From Fidelibacterota bacterium (GTDB lineage Bacteria; Fidelibacterota; SORT01), in assembly GCA_022571215.1 (NCBI GenBank), contig JACZYG010000018.1, positions 1 to 37,131 of the forward strand: a stretch of 37,131 bases of DNA, written 5' to 3'. A program made the translations under genes and the position numbers. The notes beneath the pieces are model-generated. The model was not told the DNA's origin and searched no databases. It saw only the letters and a program-made list of their open reading frames with translations. Shown here piece by piece: positions 33,583 to 37,131 of this stretch; positions within the stretch are counted from its first letter, which is position 1; each line of letters begins with the position of its first letter.

Positions 33583-34134
33583 ATGAAAATCGGATACGCT
33601 CGTATATCCACACAGGATCAGAATTTCGACCTTCAGATAGACGCACTTAAAAACGAAGGTTGCGAGAAGATCATCAGGGATACCATGTCCGGAGCCAAGG
33701 AAGAGAGGGATGGTCTGAAAGAACTGTTTAAGATCATACGAAAGGGTGACACGTTAGTAGTATGGAGACTGGATCGCTTGGGAAGGTCGTTGAAGCATCT
33801 GATCGAAGTAGTCAAAGAACTGGACGATCGTAACTGCTTCTTCAAGAGCATAATGGAGAATATCGATACCACATCATCGGGTGGTAAGCTGATATTCCAC
33901 ATCTTCGGCGCATTGGCAGAGTTTGAACGAGCCATTATCCGTGAGAGAACATTGGCAGGACTCGTATCAGCCCGTTCAAGAGGCCAGGTAGGCGGCAGAC
34001 CCAAAAAGATGGATAAAAAGAAGATCGCTCTGGCGAAGTCGCTACACGACGATCCATCAAATTCAATCGGTGATATCTGTGAAGTTCTTGATATCTCCAA
34101 ATCAACTCTTTATCGCTATTTAGAAGAAGACTGA
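33583..34134 (+). CDS. Serine recombinase (resolvase/invertase family)
   Basis: A 183-residue small serine recombinase. The catalytic domain has 'KIGYARISTQDQNFDLQ' with the nucleophilic Ser about residue 9, 'DRLGRS' with catalytic arginines, and the 'FHIFGALAEFERAIIRERT' dimer helix. A C-terminal helix-turn-helix (about 140-183, 'SIGDICEVLDISKSTLYRYL') follows 'GGRPKK'. Length and order match Tn3-type resolvases and Pin/Hin invertases. The open frame extends upstream to 33490, but AGGAGA just before 33583 and the conserved N-terminus fix the start here. It probably resolves or inverts DNA at sites in the adjacent array; no invertible segment is seen. Confidence 0.9.
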   Translation: MKIGYARISTQDQNFDLQIDALKNEGCEKIIRDTMSGAKEERDGLKELFKIIRKGDTLVVWRLDRLGRSLKHLIEVVKELDDRNCFFKSIMENIDTTSSGGKLIFHIFGALAEFERAIIRERTLAGLVSARSRGQVGGRPKKMDKKKIALAKSLHDDPSNSIGDICEVLDISKSTLYRYLEED

Positions 34135-34142
34135 TCAGGTTA

Positions 34143-34262
34143 ATGACCCAATATTATAAATTAGCTGTAGAAGCTCCAAAGAGGCTCGACAAGCTCCTTG
34201 ATCCTCTTATTCATGTCACAACACCAGCTCAAAAGAACCAGAGAAGCTTAAACAAGAGCTAA
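34143..34262 (+). CDS. Possible 39-residue ORF after the recombinase
   Basis: An open frame starting eight bases after the recombinase stop, 'MTQYYKLAVEAPKRLDKLL...', Lys/Arg-rich and ending 'QRSLNKS'. A weak AGG lies upstream. No family recognised. The 115 bp between it and the sigma-like gene hold no other candidate, though a GGAGG occurs at 34305. Confidence 0.3.
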   Translation: MTQYYKLAVEAPKRLDKLLDPLIHVTTPAQKNQRSLNKS

Positions 34263-34377
34263 CGAGGTATTAATTGAAGAAAGAAACGAAGAATACAAAC
34301 CGTAAGGAGGCCCAAATGATCTAATACCCATCTGAAAGTCTCCTCAAATCAATGATCCAAAAACAGAGGAGGTAACT

Positions 34378-34962
34378 ATGGGATATTTAGATATGTACAC
34401 CCAATTGGATAGGCACGCTGAGAGGATATCAAGAGGAGATAAGGATCTTAAACAAAATATCCTCTCTCTATCATATACGACATATTGCTCAGCTTTTTCA
34501 CGTAAGTATGAACTCTCTGTCGGAGAGTTGGTAAATTTCATGCAGCATAGGGCTGGTGAACTCAGACGCTGCAAGCTTCGGCATTTCGGTAATAAGGGAT
34601 ATAACGGAACAAAGGATGTCTATTCAAGGCTGAGATACTACAATGATGACGTTAAGTTGTTACACCTGAGTGGATCTGAAGGCACCGATGATGTATTGAT
34701 GGGCTCCTTCCACAGAAGGAACATACCACTCGCCGATGATATCGCCTTCAAGATAGATTTCAAGAACTTCCTGACAGGACTATCGGAGAGAGACCGATCT
34801 ATTCTCATCAGAAGAATGGAAGGTTATCAGGTGAAGGAGCTTTCGTCACTTTTCAACAGTTCACCATCAACTATATCCAAATGTTTAAGGAGGATCGGTA
34901 AAGAGATCACACTCTCTTTAAATATTCCAAAAGATCTGGCTATCTCCTTTGGAGTCGCTTGA
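34378..34962 (+). CDS. Sigma-region-4-like DNA-binding protein
   Basis: A 194-residue protein of unknown family. Residues about 129-178 ('FLTGLSERDRSILIRRMEGYQVKELSSLFNSSPSTISKCLRRIGKEI') have the layout of sigma-70 region 4: a short 'LSERDRSIL' helix then a helix-turn-helix. The N-terminal 110 residues (basic, with 'FMQHRAGELRRCKLRHFGNKGY') show no region-2 signature, so it may be an element-specific sigma-like activator or only a DNA-binding protein. An AGGAGG ribosome site lies six bases before the ATG. A terminator follows. Confidence 0.65.
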   Translation: MGYLDMYTQLDRHAERISRGDKDLKQNILSLSYTTYCSAFSRKYELSVGELVNFMQHRAGELRRCKLRHFGNKGYNGTKDVYSRLRYYNDDVKLLHLSGSEGTDDVLMGSFHRRNIPLADDIAFKIDFKNFLTGLSERDRSILIRRMEGYQVKELSSLFNSSPSTISKCLRRIGKEITLSLNIPKDLAISFGVA

Positions 34963-34979
34963 TCAGAAGAGTACTAATT

Positions 34980-35009
34980 AAAAAGGGGCAAGATTTATTG
35001 CTCCTTTTT
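34980..35009 (+). terminator. Rho-independent terminator after the sigma-like gene
   Basis: Twelve-base arms AAAAAGGGGCAA and TTGCTCCTTTTT pair with one G-U around a six-base loop and end in five T. Confidence 0.85.
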
Positions 35010-35046
35010 AAATTTGAACATGATTACGTAACAAAACAATTGGTGA

Positions 35047-35301
35047 TTGACCTATAACCAGGTATATAGGAGATTGAAAAAGTACTATAAAATTGCTGGT
35101 ATAAAAAATGCCTCAGTTCATACGTTACGAAAAACATGCGGAGCTATTCTCATTCAGAATGGTGTAGATATCTATCGCGTGAGCAAGTGGCTCGGACATT
35201 CAACAGTTTCCGTTACTGAAAAGCATTATATCGATCTCCTAAAAAGTGATTACGAAGATCTATCCCTTCTTCTCGATCAATCTGCTTCAAAATATCTCTA
35301 A
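35047..35301 (+). pseudogene. Tyrosine recombinase remnant (C-terminal catalytic part)
   Basis: An 84-residue open frame that starts at TTG right after an in-frame TGA. It contains the second half of a phage-integrase catalytic domain: 'HTLRKTCGAILIQNGVDIY' (H-x-x-R), 'SKWLGHSTVSVTEKHYIDL' (second His and the nucleophilic Tyr). The first catalytic Arg, the central Lys and the whole DNA-binding half are absent and are not encoded upstream, where the terminator lies. It is probably a decayed integrase left by an earlier insertion next to tRNA-Ser; alternatively a stand-alone catalytic fragment. Confidence 0.75.
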
Positions 35302-35330
35302 AAACAGTTGCCATATAATTGCCAAAATGG

Positions 35331-35387
35331 AGACCAAACCAGACCAATAGAGACCATATGGCGTACATATGGTAAACATATAGCGTA
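35331..35387. repeat. Two adjacent sets of phased tandem repeats downstream of the integrase remnant
   Basis: AGACCA occurs three times with exactly 10-bp spacing (35331, 35341, 35351). It is followed at once by three head-to-tail 11-bp units: CATATGGCGTA (35355-35365), CATATGGTAAA (35366-35376) and CATATAGCGTA (35377-35387). Such helically phased short repeats are typical of integrase arm sites or iterons. The region is 79 bp from the tRNA-Ser 3' end. Confidence 0.7.
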
Positions 35388-35425
35388 CGACGAAACCGTG
35401 AATATCTTCACATAATGAAACAATG

Positions 35426-35458
35426 AAACCCACTGTTATCAACACTTACAGTGGGTTT
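35426..35458. terminator. Terminator between the element and tRNA-Ser
   Basis: Arms AAACCCACTGT and ACAGTGGGTTT form a perfect 11-bp stem with an 11-base loop. It lies seven bases beyond the tRNA-Ser 3' end, so it likely ends the minus-strand tRNA transcript; it may also stop plus-strand transcripts. Confidence 0.75.
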
Positions 35459-35465
35459 ATTTTCG

Positions 35466-35548
35466 CGGAGGGCGAGGGATTCGAACCCCCATTCCCTTGC
35501 GGGAAACGGTTTTCAAGACCGCCGCATTACCGTTCTGACCAGCCCTCC
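35466..35548 (-). tRNA. tRNA-Ser (anticodon TGA)
   Basis: An 83-base class II tRNA: acceptor arms GGAGGGC/GCCCTCC with discriminator G, anticodon loop CTTGAAA (TGA), a long variable arm TTTCCCGCAAGGGAATG, and T arm GGTTCGAATCC. CCA is not encoded. Its 3' end faces the accessory region and the integrase remnant, which is the usual side for tRNA-directed integration. Confidence 0.92.
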
Positions 35549-35559
35549 AGTATAATGTA

Positions 35560-35588
35560 AATCTAATAAGTTTTCAAAAAGATGCAAA
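35560..35588 (-). promoter_or_regulatory. Promoter candidate for tRNA-Ser
   Basis: On the minus strand, TTTGCA and TAGATT are 17 bp apart, the -10 ending 11 bp before the tRNA. The same TAGATT -10 and 17-bp spacing occur at the tRNA-Ile2 gene. Confidence 0.45.
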
Positions 35589-35694
35589 CTTTTACGTCTG
35601 AATGCGTCTTTGCGAATCCTGATTTATCAGGGTGAAGCAATCTTATACTAATTTAAAAACAATCCACCCTCACAATGACAAAGTTTCTAATTCA

Positions 35695-36810
35695 TCAGAC
35701 AAGACTAATAAACATCTTGCCGGGAAGTTGTCTGATAATCGAACGGAGCTCCAATCCGAGCAGAGTTGCAAGCGCCTGCGATGTGGTGAATACGCATTTT
35801 TCGGCGATATCGTCAATGTGCATCGGCTCGGTGTTTAGCAAAGTCATAATCGTCTGTTCATCCGGCGTTAGATCAAAATCCAATTTAGTTTGACGAGGTT
35901 TCCTCGCAATATCGGCAATCGCTGCCAATTCCGATAAGATATCTTCCGCTTCAGTTACGAGTTTCGCGCCGTTTTTGATCAAGCGATGCGGTCCCCTGCT
36001 TGCTTTCGAATCCGCTCTTCCGGGGAGAGCAAAGACCTCCCTGTTCTGGTCAACAGCGTAAAAAGCCGTGATGAGCGCGCCGCTCTTGACATCCCCCTCG
36101 ATGACCAGCGTACCGAGACTAAGACCGCTTATTATTCTGTTCCGCTGAGGGAAGTTCCCACGGTCAGGAGCTGTGCCCATCGGGAATTCGCTTATGAGCG
36201 CTCCCTTTTCGATCAGAGCTGTAGAGAGTCCGACATTTTCCTGGGGGTATATCCTGTCCAATCCCGAACCGAGCACTCCAATACTTCGCCCGCCAATATT
36301 TAGAGCAGCCTTATGAGCGAGCGAATCCACACCTGATGCCAGTCCGCTGATTATTGTCAGACCCTCTCTCGCAAGCTCGGTAACGATCTTTTCTGTCATC
36401 ACTTTACCGTATTCGGTTACTCCTCTTGTGCCGACCACAGCCAGAGAATATGCGTCATCTTCTGTTATCTCCCCTTTGATGAAGTAAAATGGCGGCGGAT
36501 CATAGATCGCTTTCAGCCTGCTCGGATATTCATCAGACCAGTACGAAACAAGTCGGCATCCGCTCCGTTCCACAGATTCTAATTGATTGGAGATAAATTC
36601 CTTTGAATTTGTAGAGAGAATCGCTTCTGCCCGTTCCGTTGTAACCCCTTTGAATTTAGAGAGCTCGCTACTTGTTTTACCGAACACTTCAGCCGGCGAA
36701 CCGAATTCCTCAACTAACGCTATAAACGTTGCCGGACCGACGTTTGGGGCATTGTGGAGCCTTAACAGGTCTTCAATCGGAAAGTTTTTTGAGCTCATCC
36801 CATATCCCAT
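35695..36810 (-). CDS. dprA: DNA processing protein DprA (Smf)
   Basis: Binds incoming single-stranded DNA and loads RecA during natural transformation. The 371-residue protein has an N-terminal SAM/HhH-like part ('LHNAPNVGPATFIALVEEFGS'), the Rossmann core (about 75-285) with 'AVVGTRGVTEYG', 'SGLASGVDSLAHKAAL', 'LGSGLDRIYP', 'RNRIISGLS' and 'GSGALITA'-like 'VKSGALITAFYAVDQ', and a C-terminal winged-helix domain (about 310-371). Full length and order are normal. Its start overlaps the end of obg; ATGs at 36810 and 36798 are both possible, and neither has a clear ribosome site, so coupling to obg is likely. Confidence 0.94.
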   Translation of the reverse strand: MGYGMSSKNFPIEDLLRLHNAPNVGPATFIALVEEFGSPAEVFGKTSSELSKFKGVTTERAEAILSTNSKEFISNQLESVERSGCRLVSYWSDEYPSRLKAIYDPPPFYFIKGEITEDDAYSLAVVGTRGVTEYGKVMTEKIVTELAREGLTIISGLASGVDSLAHKAALNIGGRSIGVLGSGLDRIYPQENVGLSTALIEKGALISEFPMGTAPDRGNFPQRNRIISGLSLGTLVIEGDVKSGALITAFYAVDQNREVFALPGRADSKASRGPHRLIKNGAKLVTEAEDILSELAAIADIARKPRQTKLDFDLTPDEQTIMTLLNTEPMHIDDIAEKCVFTTSQALATLLGLELRSIIRQLPGKMFISLV

Positions 36811-37131
36811 AAATCAGTTCTTTAACACCCTCGCCCGTCACAGCGGAAATAACGTAAGGCTGCTTATCTCCTATCTTCAAACTCCGTACGGCTTCTCTGT
36901 CTGCCGACGAGTCTATCTTATTCAACGCTATCATAAATGGTTTTTTGGAAAGATCGGTCGAATAAGATGCGAGTTCATATTTCAATTTATCATACGCATC
37001 CTCAGGCGCTTCCTCAAGACAATCTATCATATATAAAACCATTTTCGTTCGTTCGATATGTTTCAGGAACCTATCGCCGAGTCCCTTACCCTCGTGAGCT
37101 CCTTCGATCAATCCGGGAATATCCGCAACGA
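36773..37131 (-). CDS. obg: GTPase Obg/CgtA, 3' part (runs off the window)
   Basis: The C-terminal part of the Obg G domain, cut by the window edge. Reading back from the edge the frame gives 'VADIPGLIEGAHEGKGLG' (G3 motif DxPG and the Obg switch II signature), 'RFLKHIERT', then 'NKID' (G4) and 'SAVTGEGVKELI' (G5). The Obg fold N-terminal domain and Walker A lie beyond the window. No C-terminal OCT domain follows; the protein ends after the G domain. Obg links ribosome assembly with nucleotide levels. The apparent Met at 37111 is an internal TTG (Leu), not a start. Confidence 0.92.
   Translation of the reverse strand, partial: VADIPGLIEGAHEGKGLGDRFLKHIERTKMVLYMIDCLEEAPEDAYDKLKYELASYSTDLSKKPFMIALNKIDSSADREAVRSLKIGDKQPYVISAVTGEGVKELIYGIWDELKKLSD

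Noticed and set aside
32648-35548. Direct repeats of a tRNA 3' end as attL/attR
   Set aside because: I looked for second copies of either tRNA 3' end inside or across the element and found only short GGGCCC-type matches.

Overview
The window is a stretch of bacterial chromosome, AT-leaning and densely coding. It most resembles a member of the FCB superphylum (Bacteroidota/Ignavibacteria/Marinimicrobia-like lineages). The pointers are a secreted CBM9-like/DUF5916 protein, secreted imidazolonepropionase-like amidohydrolases, a lamin-tail protein with a FlgD-like 'SPDGDG' C-terminus, and a repeat cluster of CCCCTCC-type hairpins. A Marinimicrobia-like identity is my best guess, but it is inferred, not shown.

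Layout. 1-1.5 kb: flagellar stator genes motA-motB. 1.7-8.9 kb: three exported proteins (DUF5916 protein and two amidohydrolase-fold proteins, most of whose domains have lost the metal-binding HxH). 9.0-11.6 kb (minus): a hybrid sensor kinase split by a one-base frameshift at an A7 run, and a small zinc-ribbon-like protein. 11.8-13.9 kb: an M20 dipeptidase facing a previously hidden minus-strand gene, a SelW/Rdx-family selenoprotein read through an in-frame TGA (CxxU motif), and a small membrane-anchored protein. 14.1-15.8 kb: a GAF-HD-GYP c-di-GMP phosphodiesterase with a perfect terminator. 16.1-20.2 kb: an operon of two SLC13-type transporters and a tandem universal stress protein. 20.2-25.0 kb (minus): EamA transporter with Lrp/AsnC regulator, a hairpin repeat cluster, then umf1-type MFS, ogt and a second EamA transporter. 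25.1-27.5 kb: a PyrE-type phosphoribosyltransferase facing the lamin-tail protein. 27.7-32.6 kb: cvpA-mutS2-dnaG.

32.6-35.5 kb is the accessory region. About 2.7 kb lies between two tRNA genes whose 3' ends both face inward (tRNA-Ile2 CAT on plus, tRNA-Ser TGA on minus). It carries a nine-copy array of a roughly 13-bp motif in both orientations, a serine recombinase, tiny ORFs, a sigma-region-4-like protein, a tyrosine recombinase reduced to its C-terminal catalytic part, and two adjacent sets of phased tandem repeats (10-bp period, then 11-bp period). It looks like a small or decayed integrative element and is the best candidate for something undescribed. The window ends with dprA and the truncated 3' part of obg, both minus.

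Most interesting: the selenoprotein with its downstream hairpin, the repeat array in front of the serine recombinase, and the slippery-site frameshift in the sensor kinase.
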